A stretch of 5,120 nucleotides of DNA from Desulfobacterales bacterium (GTDB taxonomy: Bacteria; Desulfobacterota; Desulfobacteria; Desulfobacterales; UBA11574). The position numbers and the translations under genes were made by a program. This document shows, in pieces, positions 1 through 5,120 of this stretch (position 1 is its first letter; every line of letters starts with the position of its first letter). Under the pieces are notes generated by a model. It searched no databases and had not been told where the DNA came from. It was given only the letters and a program-made list of their open reading frames with translations. The stretch lies in the NCBI GenBank assembly GCA_030145595.1, contig JAQYVG010000233.1, positions 1 through 5,120 of the forward strand. The letters run 5' to 3'.

Positions 1-226
1 GGAATTCCGGCTTATATCTTTTTACGAGCCAAATCGCATCAGTCGAAGCATGGTCATGATTCTTTGTTAAAAAAATATAGTCTTCATGAAGATCACTGGA
101 CCCCATAATGTTTTCATAGTCCCAACCTGGAACCCAAAGCTTTTCTCCTTCTGCACTGAACAAAGGGAACAGTACTTCTATTGGCTGGCTAATCTGAAAA
201 ACTGCCGTATGTTTGACGGTGCTCAT
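1..226 (-). CDS. SRPBCC (START/polyketide cyclase-like) family protein, 5' part only
   Basis: The reading frame begins at an ATG at 226 on the minus strand and stays open for 75 codons to the left edge, so the C-terminal part lies outside the window. An AGGA ribosome binding site sits 6 bases upstream. The peptide starts MSTVKHTAVFQISQPIEVLF. It continues with FPLFSAEGEKLWVPGWDYEN at about residues 20-40, then a stretch ending in AIWLVKRYKPEF. The segment 'LFSAEGEKLWVPGWD' resembles the N-terminus of small single-domain SRPBCC proteins, a helix-grip fold that usually binds hydrophobic ligands. The specific ligand and role cannot be told. Family length is usually about 140-160 residues, so about half is visible. 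The gene starts only 14 bases after an attC-like palindrome, which is how integron cassette genes are often placed. No promoter of its own is apparent. Family call is moderate because only the first half is seen and recognition is by motif alone. Confidence 0.68.
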   Translation of the reverse strand, partial: MSTVKHTAVFQISQPIEVLFPLFSAEGEKLWVPGWDYENIMGSSDLHEDYIFLTKNHDHASTDAIWLVKRYKPEF

Positions 227-239
227 AGTATTTCCTGAG

Positions 240-369
240 TGCTAACGTATAGAGTTTTATCCATTGTCCCGCAGACAAAAATGCGGGAAAGCCCAGTTTG
301 GTAGAAACAGTTTAAAAAGCACGGACGGTATGTTTAATCAGCGGGATGATGGATAAAACTTTGTTGGAC
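240..369 (-). repeat. Long imperfect palindrome, attC-like (or MITE-like)
   Basis: Bases 253-272 and 341-360 are reverse complements at 18 of 20 positions. The two exceptions are G-T pairs, so a folded single strand has a continuous 20-bp stem. Outside it, on the minus strand, lies a left box GTCCAAC (369-363), matching the RYYYAAC R'' box of integron attC sites. The right box is GTTAGCA (246-240), which matches GTTRRRY only in its first part. CTAAC (242-246) can pair with GTTGG (363-367) across unequal unpaired spacers of 6 and 2 bases, a layout seen in attC sites. Total length of about 130 bp is within the attC size range. A smaller hairpin, TCCCGCA/TGCGGGA (267-273 and 282-288), competes for one arm. 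The SRPBCC gene begins 14 bases beyond the right box, as expected for the next cassette. Against the call, the right box is not canonical, no integron integrase is visible, and a MITE with 20-bp terminal inverted repeats would look similar. Confidence 0.4.
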
Positions 370-711
370 TGGGCCGCTCCGAGAAGCCGCAAAATACTTA
401 CCATTGTATATGGGGATTGTAAAGCTTTGACTTTGCGTAAGGATTTGCAAATTTCCGAAATTTACAACTCTCGTCGACCTGAGATTTGATTCATATAAGC
501 CAAAAAAGGAATCAGGATGCCCAAAATTATTTCAAATAAGGCCGGTTATAGATGCTTCCGGCCGAATACCGCCAAGTTTGGGCGCACCGGTCCTGTTGTT
601 CTTTGAGGAGCTTTAAAAAACGAAAGAACGTAATCATCCTGATACCCTGGTGTCGGCGACAAAAAGGCTGTCCGGGTGATTACTATAGCTGTACGTCAAC
701 CAAAATCAGCT
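370..711. other. Non-coding stretch with short inverted repeats; possible decayed frame
   Basis: No convincing gene is seen in this interval, which lies downstream of the IS91 transposase stop. It holds several inverted repeats: TTGTAAA/TTTACAA (418-424 and 461-467), AAATTTC/GAAATTT around 457, ATCAGGATG/CATCCTGAT (511-519 and 635-643), GGCCGG/CCGGCC (540-545 and 558-563), CGCC/GGCG (570-573 and 581-584), and GTTCTTT/AAAGAAC (598-604 and 623-629). On the minus strand one frame is open from about 545 to 312 except for a single TAA at 464-462. It reads like protein in places (for example LGILIPFLAYMNQISGRREL before the stop), but it has no start with a ribosome binding site and I do not recognise it. 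The stretch probably contains the downstream (oriIS-side) boundary of the IS91 element; the exact base cannot be fixed from one copy. Confidence 0.45.
598..629 (-). repeat. Inverted repeat, candidate part of the IS91 oriIS end
   Basis: GTTCTTT at 598-604 and AAAGAAC at 623-629 form a perfect 7-bp inverted repeat with an 18-base loop, about 80-110 bases beyond the transposase stop. IS91-family elements carry their replication origin (oriIS) downstream of the transposase gene, and IS91 itself inserts next to GAAC or CAAG tetranucleotides. A hairpin whose arms begin and end in GTTC/GAAC is in the right place for that end. Two other small hairpins lie just beyond it (540-584), so the choice among them is not settled. 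This is a positional inference only. Confidence 0.22.
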
Positions 712-1956
712 TTAAGACCGCTGCGCCGGTGGATGCAGAATTTCAAATCCACTGGGGCCGACCCCTTTCGGGATCAATCCAAACGAGAGCATGGTTCCTT
801 TCCCGCAGCGGTGACAAAGCGTAATATCCTTGCCCGTGAGTTTAAGCATCATCTCCTGCACCGACCGGTTGACGGCTTCCGGTAGATCCCGTGAAAGGCC
901 GAGCAGTTCCCGGCACCTTCGGATATTTTTACCTTTGCATCGGTTTGCAAACAGCCCGTAATACCTGATCCGCATAAAACCTTTGGGCAACACATGCAGC
1001 AAAAAACGGCGGATAAACTCAACGGCAGCTAGGGTTGCCTGTTTTGTCTGTCCGCTGTCCCGATCTTTATACGCCAAGGTTACTTTTCCGTTTTCAAGGG
1101 ACAGGATGCGATTGTTGGAAATGGCAACCCTGTGGGTATAGCGAGCCAGATATTCGAGCACATATTCCGGCTGCTCAATGGGGTCCCTGATATCTACAAC
1201 CCAATCACAGGCGTAACAGCTATTCACCAGCGCCTTGAACCCGCCGGCAGTTCCAACAGATTCAGTGCTTCCAGGGAAAATCAACTCATTATTTTGATAG
1301 GCTTTGTTCAGATAATAGATAAATTTCCCCCTGAATACCGGTGACAAAGCCTGTATCGGAAAAAGGTAGTCATTTTCGCACCAGATCCATTGGTTCCTGT
1401 CATCGCTAAGAACTCCGCCCGGAACCAGACAATGCAGGTGAAAATGATCATTGAGCAATTGGTCCCAGGTGTGCAGAATCGAAATAAAGCCAAGTTTGCC
1501 GCCGAGTCCATTTTCCTGGTTTGCGCCGAACTCAAGCAGGGTCTTTGATACAGCCTTGAATAAAATTCGCAGCATCACCTCCTTGTTGCACAAAATGACA
1601 GGATTAAGCTCGTGGGGCAGGGTAAAGACTGCATGAAAATATGGCACCGGCAAAAGTTCCGCTTTTCGCGCTTCAAGCCACCTTTCCTTTGTAATGGTCT
1701 GGCACTTGGGACAGTGCCGGTTACGGCACGAATTGTAAGCATTGCGCTGGGTCCCACAATTATCGCAAGCTTCCATATGGCCGCCCAGATAGGCAGTGCG
1801 GCAATTCAAAATATCGTAGACCACTTTGTAGTGCTCCGGCGGCATCCGGTATTTTGACAGATAATCGGAAATGTGCTCACGCAAAATATCGGCAACTTCA
1901 ATTTTCGGTTTTTTGCAACCATCCGCTGCTTGTGTTCTGCTATTTGTCTGTATCAT
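712..1956 (-). CDS. IS91-family HUH (Y2) transposase
   Basis: This 414-residue protein is the rolling-circle transposase of an IS91-type element. It would nick one DNA strand at oriIS and stay covalently joined to the 5' end through tyrosine. Visible parts in order are an N-terminal zinc-binding domain with cysteines at about 64, 67, 77, 82 and 85 (CDNC, then CRNRHCPKC), the metal-binding HUH motif in DHFHLHC (His 171, 173, 175), and the catalytic YLARY pair (Tyr 269 and 273) followed by THRVAISNNRI. A C-terminal CHRC knuckle lies at about 381-384. All key residues are present and the length is normal, so the gene looks intact. The ATG at 1956 is chosen over an in-frame ATG at 2007 because GGGAGG lies 6 bases upstream and because the family begins near this point; the longer version would run deep into the recombinase gene. 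The start overlaps the end of that upstream gene by 17 bases, which implies one transcript and translational coupling. Confidence 0.95.
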   Translation of the reverse strand: MIQTNSRTQAADGCKKPKIEVADILREHISDYLSKYRMPPEHYKVVYDILNCRTAYLGGHMEACDNCGTQRNAYNSCRNRHCPKCQTITKERWLEARKAELLPVPYFHAVFTLPHELNPVILCNKEVMLRILFKAVSKTLLEFGANQENGLGGKLGFISILHTWDQLLNDHFHLHCLVPGGVLSDDRNQWIWCENDYLFPIQALSPVFRGKFIYYLNKAYQNNELIFPGSTESVGTAGGFKALVNSCYACDWVVDIRDPIEQPEYVLEYLARYTHRVAISNNRILSLENGKVTLAYKDRDSGQTKQATLAAVEFIRRFLLHVLPKGFMRIRYYGLFANRCKGKNIRRCRELLGLSRDLPEAVNRSVQEMMLKLTGKDITLCHRCGKGTMLSFGLIPKGVGPSGFEILHPPAQRS

Positions 1957-2462
1957 CGGTATCCTCCCACGGGCTTGTGGTCTGCTTTTCTTCATCGACA
2001 AAATCAAAAGGACTTTTCACCATCCCAAGCCCTCTACTGGAGACATGAAGATATGCCATAGTGGTCGATAATGATCGGTGCCCCATCAATATCTGTATTC
2101 TACGAACATCGTAGCCTGCCTCGAGAAGATGTGAAGCAAAGCAATGCCGCAACGTGTGAATGCCTTTTCCTTTTGTAATGCCCGCTTTTTTCTTGGCCTT
2201 ATAATAGATTTTTTGAACTGAGGATATTGATATGTGCCGTATCGAATTTTTTGCGGGAAACAGCCAGTTCTCAGGGCGGCATGCCTTATAGTAGACACGC
2301 AGTTCTTTTAACAGCCGCTGTGAAAGAATCGTATAGCGGTCCTTTTTGCCTTTGCCCTGCTCGACACGAATAACCATCCTGGAACTGTCGATATGTTTTT
2401 GTCTCAGCCTGACAAGTTCACTTACCCTCAACCCTGCTGAATAGGCTGTCATCAGTATGACC
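1940..2462 (-). pseudogene. IS91-linked tyrosine recombinase, N-terminus lost to IS21 insertion
   Basis: About 174 residues of a XerC/D-like tyrosine recombinase remain, comprising nearly the whole catalytic domain. Counting from the Met at 2452, the active-site set is complete: Arg9 in AYSAGLRVSEL, the beta-hairpin Lys near 34 in GKGKKDR, His99 and Arg102 in HTLRH, His125 in LMGHRS, and the nucleophile Tyr134 in TTMAYLHVS. The frame continues upstream of that Met as VIL, which matches the family, and then family resemblance stops at about 2463, where the IS21 terminal repeats start. The N-terminal DNA-binding (SAM-like) domain and the real start are therefore missing. Integrases of this type commonly precede IS91-family transposases and are presumed to help the element move. 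Here the gene overlaps the transposase by 17 bases. The Met at 2452 is internal to a conserved motif and has no evident ribosome binding site, so it is not a true start. The remnant is unlikely to work as a recombinase alone. Confidence 0.9.
1961..1968 (-). promoter_or_regulatory. Ribosome binding site of the IS91 transposase
   Basis: On the minus strand GGGAGGAT lies immediately before ATG 1956, with the purine core 6 bases from the start. It sits inside the 3' end of the recombinase coding sequence. It decides the transposase start in favour of 1956 rather than the upstream in-frame ATG at 2007. Confidence 0.75.
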
Positions 2463-2510
2463 TGATCAGCGTCAATTATAATACCCGCCTGACGACAATT
2501 AAAATTCCCG
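2463..2510 (+). repeat. Tandem left terminal repeats of the IS21 element
   Basis: GTCAATTATAATACCCG (2471-2487) and GACAATTAAAATTCCCG (2494-2510) match at 14 of 17 positions, with a 23-base period. IS21-family elements typically have a terminal TG...CA and two or more internal copies of the end sequence, which are IstA binding sites. A TG at 2463-2464 precedes the first copy and marks the likely outer end. This also coincides with the point where the recombinase loses its family resemblance. Confidence 0.65.
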
Positions 2511-2573
2511 AAATCAGAAACTGAAGAAAACTGGTATAGCTATCCGAGTTCTCAACGGAAAGGAGAGATATGG

Positions 2574-4052
2574 ATGGTTACAGACCAGCAGGTAAGGAGG
2601 TTATTCAAATTGGTACAGACAGAGCAGAATTTCGGGATAGCGGCAATGAAGGCGGGCATGGATGAAAAGACGGCTCGCAAGTATCGGATGCTGGGTAAAC
2701 TTCCCAGTGAATTGGGAAAGCGCCATACATGGAGAACCCGCAAAGATCCATTTGACGATGCCTGGTCTGCGATTAAGGTGATGTTGGAGGTCAATCCGGG
2801 GTTGGAAGCCAAAACCCTGTTCGAGGATCTTCAGCGTCGGAATCCAGGCCGATTTGCCGATGGGCAACTGCGCACCCTTCAAAGGCGCATCAAAATTTGG
2901 CGAGCATCGGAAGGCCCTCCAAAAGAAGTATTTTTCACCCAGGTTCACACTCCCGGCCAGCTGGGCCAATCGGATTTTACCAGCATGAACAAGCTGAGTA
3001 TAACCATTGGTAGCCAGCCATTTGATCATTTGGTTTATCATTTTGTTTTGACGTATTCCAATTGGGAAACGGGAACGATCTGTTTTTCTGAAAGTTTTGA
3101 AAGTTTAAGCGAGGGGCTCCAGAACGCTTTATGGAAACTTGGCGGGGTTCCGGAAGATCATCGTACGGATTGTTTGACGACGGCGGTCCAAAAGACCAGT
3201 CATCCGGATGATTTTACCCGGCGTTACCAGGATCTTTTAGATCATTACGGTTTGACCGGCTGCAAGACGAACCCGAACAGCCCCCACGAAAACGGGGATG
3301 TAGAGCAGCGTCACCATCGATTTAAAAGAGCGGTGGATCAATCCTTGCTTTTAAGAAACAGCCGGGATTTTGCCGATCGCCATGAATATGAGCGATTTCT
3401 TCGCAGGCTGTTTGAACAGCTCAACGCAGGCCGCAAGGGACGCTTTTTGGAGGAACAGGCGGTGTTGCACCGGTTGCCCAAACATCGCATAGACGCCTGT
3501 AAAACCAGCACGACAACCGTCGGTCCCAGCAGTACCATTCGGGTTAACCACAACGTTTACTCGGTGGACAGCAGGTTGATCGGAGAACGCATTAAGGTTC
3601 GTCTGTTTATGGATCATCTGGAGATATGGTACGGGCAGAAAAGGGTCGATCTGCTGCCGCGCCTGCGCGGTGAGGGCAAACACAAGATAAATTATCGGCA
3701 CATTATCGACAGCCTGGTACGAAAGCCCGGGGCATTTGAGAACTACCGTTATCGAGACGACTTATTCCCCACAAGCCGGTTCAGGATTGCATATGACGAT
3801 CTAAAAAAACGATCTTCCCAATTACAAGCAACCAAGCAATACCTGAATATTTTATACTTGGCGGCCAAAGAGAGCGAAACGGCAGTGGATGCTGTTCTAC
3901 GGATGATGATAGATAAAAATATAGCTATCTCCGATGAACAGGTAGAAGCACTGGTGCAGTCGGGCGAACCCGTGCCGGTTGTCACCGAGGTCCTTATCCC
4001 AGCAGTGGATCTGACTTGCTATGATCAGTTGCTCGTGGAGGTGGCGTCATGA
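2574..4052 (+). CDS. istA: IS21-family transposase IstA (DDE integrase)
   Basis: This 492-residue protein cuts and joins the ends of the IS21 element with help from IstB. The N-terminal part, about residues 1-55, is a helix-turn-helix region (VRRLFKLVQTEQNFGIAAMK, then DEKTARKY), followed by a second DNA-binding stretch to about 110. The RNase H-like catalytic core has its triad at Asp134 (GQSDFTSM), Asp199 (RTDCLTTAV) and Glu244 (ENGDVEQRH). The C-terminal part from about 310 carries the usual beta-rich domain (TIRVNHNVYSVDSRLIGERI). All triad residues are present and the length is normal, so it should be active. The ATG at 2574 has AGGAGA 7 bases upstream; a nearby ATG at 2570 is in another frame and leads to a short dead end. 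The stop overlaps the istB start by ATGA. Upstream are only the terminal repeats and a weak AT-rich stretch, so any promoter lies within the left end. Confidence 0.96.
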   Translation: MVTDQQVRRLFKLVQTEQNFGIAAMKAGMDEKTARKYRMLGKLPSELGKRHTWRTRKDPFDDAWSAIKVMLEVNPGLEAKTLFEDLQRRNPGRFADGQLRTLQRRIKIWRASEGPPKEVFFTQVHTPGQLGQSDFTSMNKLSITIGSQPFDHLVYHFVLTYSNWETGTICFSESFESLSEGLQNALWKLGGVPEDHRTDCLTTAVQKTSHPDDFTRRYQDLLDHYGLTGCKTNPNSPHENGDVEQRHHRFKRAVDQSLLLRNSRDFADRHEYERFLRRLFEQLNAGRKGRFLEEQAVLHRLPKHRIDACKTSTTTVGPSSTIRVNHNVYSVDSRLIGERIKVRLFMDHLEIWYGQKRVDLLPRLRGEGKHKINYRHIIDSLVRKPGAFENYRYRDDLFPTSRFRIAYDDLKKRSSQLQATKQYLNILYLAAKESETAVDAVLRMMIDKNIAISDEQVEALVQSGEPVPVVTEVLIPAVDLTCYDQLLVEVAS

Positions 4053-4807
4053 TGAACAGTACTGAAGAAATCGTCCACTATCTCAAGCAGCTTCATATGC
4101 CCACGATTCGTCACAGCTATGAACAAATCGCCGGGCAGGCCCGCGAGGAATCATGGAGCTACGAACAATATCTGTTGGAACTCATAAAACTCGAATGCGA
4201 AACACGGCGGGAAAACCGAATTGCCCGTAACCTGCGTGCTTCCAAACTGCCGCCCTCCAAAACGTTCGACAACTTTGACAAGAAACGTTTGCCGGCCAGG
4301 GTGTCCACGCATTTGAATGTTTTAAACGACGGTTCCTTTTTGAACCGCGCAGAAAATGTATTGGCCTTCGGTAATCCGGGAAGCGGCAAAACTCATCTTC
4401 TATGCGCCATCGGTCATGAGCTTATCCAACAGGATCGAAGGGTTCTTTTTATCTGCTGCGCTCAGCTGGTACAGGACCTGTTAATCGCGAAAAAAGAGCT
4501 GGAGATGGCCAAGCTGCTTAAAAAGCTGTCACGATATGATGCGGTCATCATCGATGATATCGGTTACGTTCAGCAAAGCCGCCAGGAAATGGAGGTGCTG
4601 TTCACCTTCCTTGCGCACCGGTATGAACGTGGCAGCCTGATGATTACCAGCAATTTACCTTTTTCGAAATGGGAGCAGATTTTTAAAGACCCGATGACGA
4701 CTGCAGCCGCCATCGATCGCCTGGTGCACCACAGTGTCATCTTGGAGTTGAACATCAACAGCTATCGCATGGAGCAGGCCAAAAAGGAAAAGGAGAACGA
4801 AAAATGA
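4049..4807 (+). CDS. istB: IS21-family helper ATPase IstB (AAA+)
   Basis: This 252-residue protein is the AAA+ ATPase that binds target DNA and recruits or activates IstA. Residues 1-75 form the helical N-terminal domain (EEIVHYLKQLHMPTIRHSYE onward, with the typical SYEQYLLELIKLE). Walker A is GNPGSGKT at 108-115, Walker B is AVIIDDIG at about 165-172, a sensor segment MITSNLPFSKWEQIF lies at 198-212, and a basic AIDRLVHH follows with a possible arginine finger at Arg224. A lysine- and glutamate-rich tail ends the protein. Length and motifs are those of a complete IstB. Two adjacent ATG codons (4049 and 4052) are possible starts; GGAGG at 4037-4041 favours the first. Both ends overlap neighbours by ATGA (with istA upstream and the third frame downstream), so the three genes should be translated as a coupled unit. 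Confidence 0.96.
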   Translation: MMNSTEEIVHYLKQLHMPTIRHSYEQIAGQAREESWSYEQYLLELIKLECETRRENRIARNLRASKLPPSKTFDNFDKKRLPARVSTHLNVLNDGSFLNRAENVLAFGNPGSGKTHLLCAIGHELIQQDRRVLFICCAQLVQDLLIAKKELEMAKLLKKLSRYDAVIIDDIGYVQQSRQEMEVLFTFLAHRYERGSLMITSNLPFSKWEQIFKDPMTTAAAIDRLVHHSVILELNINSYRMEQAKKEKENEK

Positions 4808-5034
4808 AGGCAGAAAACGCTTTAAAGCCGGAATGGACGAAACAGGAAATCGAAGAAGCGATCACTTTTGTCAGATTGGAATTGTATAACCGGGACCGGC
4901 CCTGTGGCCCTCATCCGATCCGAAAACGGCTTCAAGAATTTTATCGCATCGCACCGTTGCCATCTGAAAGGACAATCGCCCGGCTATTATCCCGTCATGG
5001 CCTAACCCATCGTAGGACAGGAATTTATGAATAA
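4804..5034 (+). pseudogene. Third gene of the IS21 operon: N-terminal HTH part of a DDE transposase/integrase
   Basis: The frame starts with ATG 4804 inside the istB stop (ATGA overlap), with AGGAG 8 bases upstream, and encodes 76 residues. The segment ELYNRDRPCGPHPIRKRLQE followed by PLPSERTIARLLSRHGLTHR resembles the N-terminal helix-turn-helix of a group of IS481-like DDE transposases and integrases. In those, the motif RRTGxYE leads straight into a catalytic domain of roughly 250-300 residues. Here the chain ends right after RRTGIYE with TAA, and within about ten bases a REP/IS200-type upstream sequence begins. I read it as the 5' remnant of a larger gene cut by that insertion, with no catalytic residues left in the window. 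Alternatively it could be a genuine small accessory DNA-binding protein, since it has a good ribosome binding site and tight coupling. The truncated reading is favoured because the stop falls at the element boundary. Confidence 0.65.
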
Positions 5035-5067
5035 AATGGCAATAGGGGACGTACATAAGTTTATAAG

Positions 5068-5097
5068 TTGACATATTTAATGGTTTCCTGATATGAG
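5068..5097 (+). promoter_or_regulatory. Possible sigma70-type promoter before the Y1 transposase
   Basis: A perfect TTGACA (5068-5073) is followed after 18 bases by TATGAG (5092-5097), a weak -10 match. Transcription from it would begin at or very near the ATG at 5104, giving an almost leaderless message; only a weak GAGA could serve as a ribosome binding site. The TTGACA may simply be part of the element's end sequence. Confidence 0.25.
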
Positions 5098-5103
5098 ATA
5101 CAC

Positions 5104-5120
5104 ATGCCGCGCAAGTCAAG
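5104..5120 (+). CDS. REP-associated / IS200-like Y1 tyrosine transposase, first codons only
   Basis: Only MPRKS and two bases of the next codon are visible. MPRKSR or MPRKAR is the usual opening of REP-associated Y1 (HUH) transposases, which mobilise short palindromic repeats by single-strand transfer. The preceding GGGGACGT leader supports the same family. No catalytic residues can be seen, and an unrelated protein with the same few residues cannot be ruled out. Confidence 0.5.

Larger units (their letters stand above)
712..2462 (-). mobile_element. IS91-family element (recombinase plus HUH transposase), interrupted
   Basis: The span is the supported core of the element: the truncated tyrosine recombinase followed by the complete transposase. 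The upstream (terIS) side and the 5' part of the recombinase lie beyond the IS21 insertion, outside the window. The downstream oriIS end must lie somewhere between the stop at 712 and about 370, but IS91 elements make no target duplication and lack long terminal repeats, so no exact end is claimed. Because the transposase is intact but its presumed promoter region has been separated by the insertion, this copy may be silent unless the IS21 element reads into it. Confidence 0.8.
2463..5034 (+). mobile_element. IS21-family element with three-gene operon; right end missing
   Basis: The element starts at about 2463, where coding similarity of the recombinase breaks off and tandem terminal repeats begin. 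It contains istA, istB and a third frame, all plus strand and joined by ATGA overlaps. No reverse-complement copy of the terminal repeat core (CAATTAAAATTCCCG) is found before the window ends, so the right terminus is either beyond the nested element that begins near 5035 or has been lost. Direct target repeats cannot be checked for the same reason. The left limit is good to within a few bases. Confidence 0.82.
5035..5120 (+). mobile_element. REP/IS200-like element, 5' part at the right edge
   Basis: Just after the broken third IS21 gene the sequence changes to GGCAATAGGGGACGTACATA and onward, a type of leader I associate with REP-associated (RayT) and IS200-like Y1 transposase genes. It holds a direct repeat ATAAGTT (5055-5061 and 5063-5069). 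The ATG at 5104 opens with the typical N-terminus of those transposases. The exact left boundary is uncertain by about ten bases, and the rest of the element is outside the window. Confidence 0.5.

Noticed and set aside
267..288. TCCCGCA/TGCGGGA hairpin as a transcription terminator
   Set aside because: A 7-bp stem is present, but no T-run follows on either strand, and the sequence lies within the larger palindrome.
552..885. Plus-strand frames at 552-824 and 676-885
   Set aside because: They overlap the end of the IS91 transposase gene on the other strand, lack ribosome binding sites, and have no recognisable motif.
1957..2007. Upstream ATG at 2007 as the transposase start
   Set aside because: It adds 17 residues that overlap recombinase coding sequence; ATG 1956 has a strong GGGAGG site and fits the family start.
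2535..2545. ATAGCTAT palindrome just before istA as an operator
   Set aside because: An 8-base AT-rich palindrome is short enough to be chance, and no repressor gene is present.
2552..3041. Minus-strand frames opposite istA (2552-2812 and 2601-3041)
   Set aside because: They are antisense shadows of a gene with an intact DDE triad and show no family features.
4871..5119. Minus-strand frame at 4871-5119
   Set aside because: It runs antisense across both the HTH frame and the Y1 leader, spanning an element junction, so it cannot be a conserved gene.
1..5120. CRISPR array, tRNA, toxin-antitoxin or defence operon
   Set aside because: No regularly spaced repeats, cloverleaf-like sequences, paired small genes or defence motifs were found on either strand.

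Overview
The window is a stack of mobile elements next to the start of one ordinary gene, and nearly every coding base belongs to transposition machinery. The moderate base composition and the combination of element families (an IS91-type transposase paired with a tyrosine recombinase, an IS21-type operon, a REP/IS200-type transposase) would fit a large, IS-rich genome such as a sulfate-reducing deltaproteobacterium (Desulfobacterota). That placement is a guess from general resemblance. No ribosomal or housekeeping gene is present to fix the taxonomy.

Layout, left to right. Bases 1-226 (minus) hold the first 75 codons of a small SRPBCC-like (START/polyketide-cyclase fold) protein that runs off the left edge. 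Just upstream of it, 240-369, is a long imperfect palindrome with outer boxes resembling an integron attC site; a MITE-like inverted-repeat element is the main alternative. Bases 370-711 carry no convincing gene, but contain several short inverted repeats and one old-looking open frame broken by a stop. One of the repeats, at 598-629, may belong to the replication-origin end of the neighbouring IS91 element. Bases 712-2462 (minus) are an IS91-family unit: a tyrosine recombinase followed, with a 17-base overlap, by an HUH (Y2) transposase. The recombinase has lost its N-terminal half at about position 2463.

At that point an IS21-family element begins. It shows two tandem copies of a terminal repeat (2463-2510), then istA, istB and a third reading frame, all on the plus strand and joined by 4-base ATGA stop/start overlaps. 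The third frame looks like the N-terminal helix-turn-helix part of another DDE transposase or integrase. It stops at 5034, where a further element begins: a REP/IS200-like Y1 transposase whose first codons (MPRKS) are cut by the right edge.

The simplest history is therefore: an IS91-type element landed beside a possible cassette gene, an IS21-type element jumped into the IS91-linked recombinase, and a REP/IS200-type element jumped into, or replaced the end of, the third IS21 gene. IstA (DDE transposase) and IstB (AAA+ helper ATPase) look intact, so the IS21 element could be active in trans even if this copy is interrupted. The IS91 transposase also looks intact. The most unusual points are the three-gene IS21 operon and the attC-like palindrome. 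No CRISPR array, tRNA, rRNA or recognisable defence system was seen.
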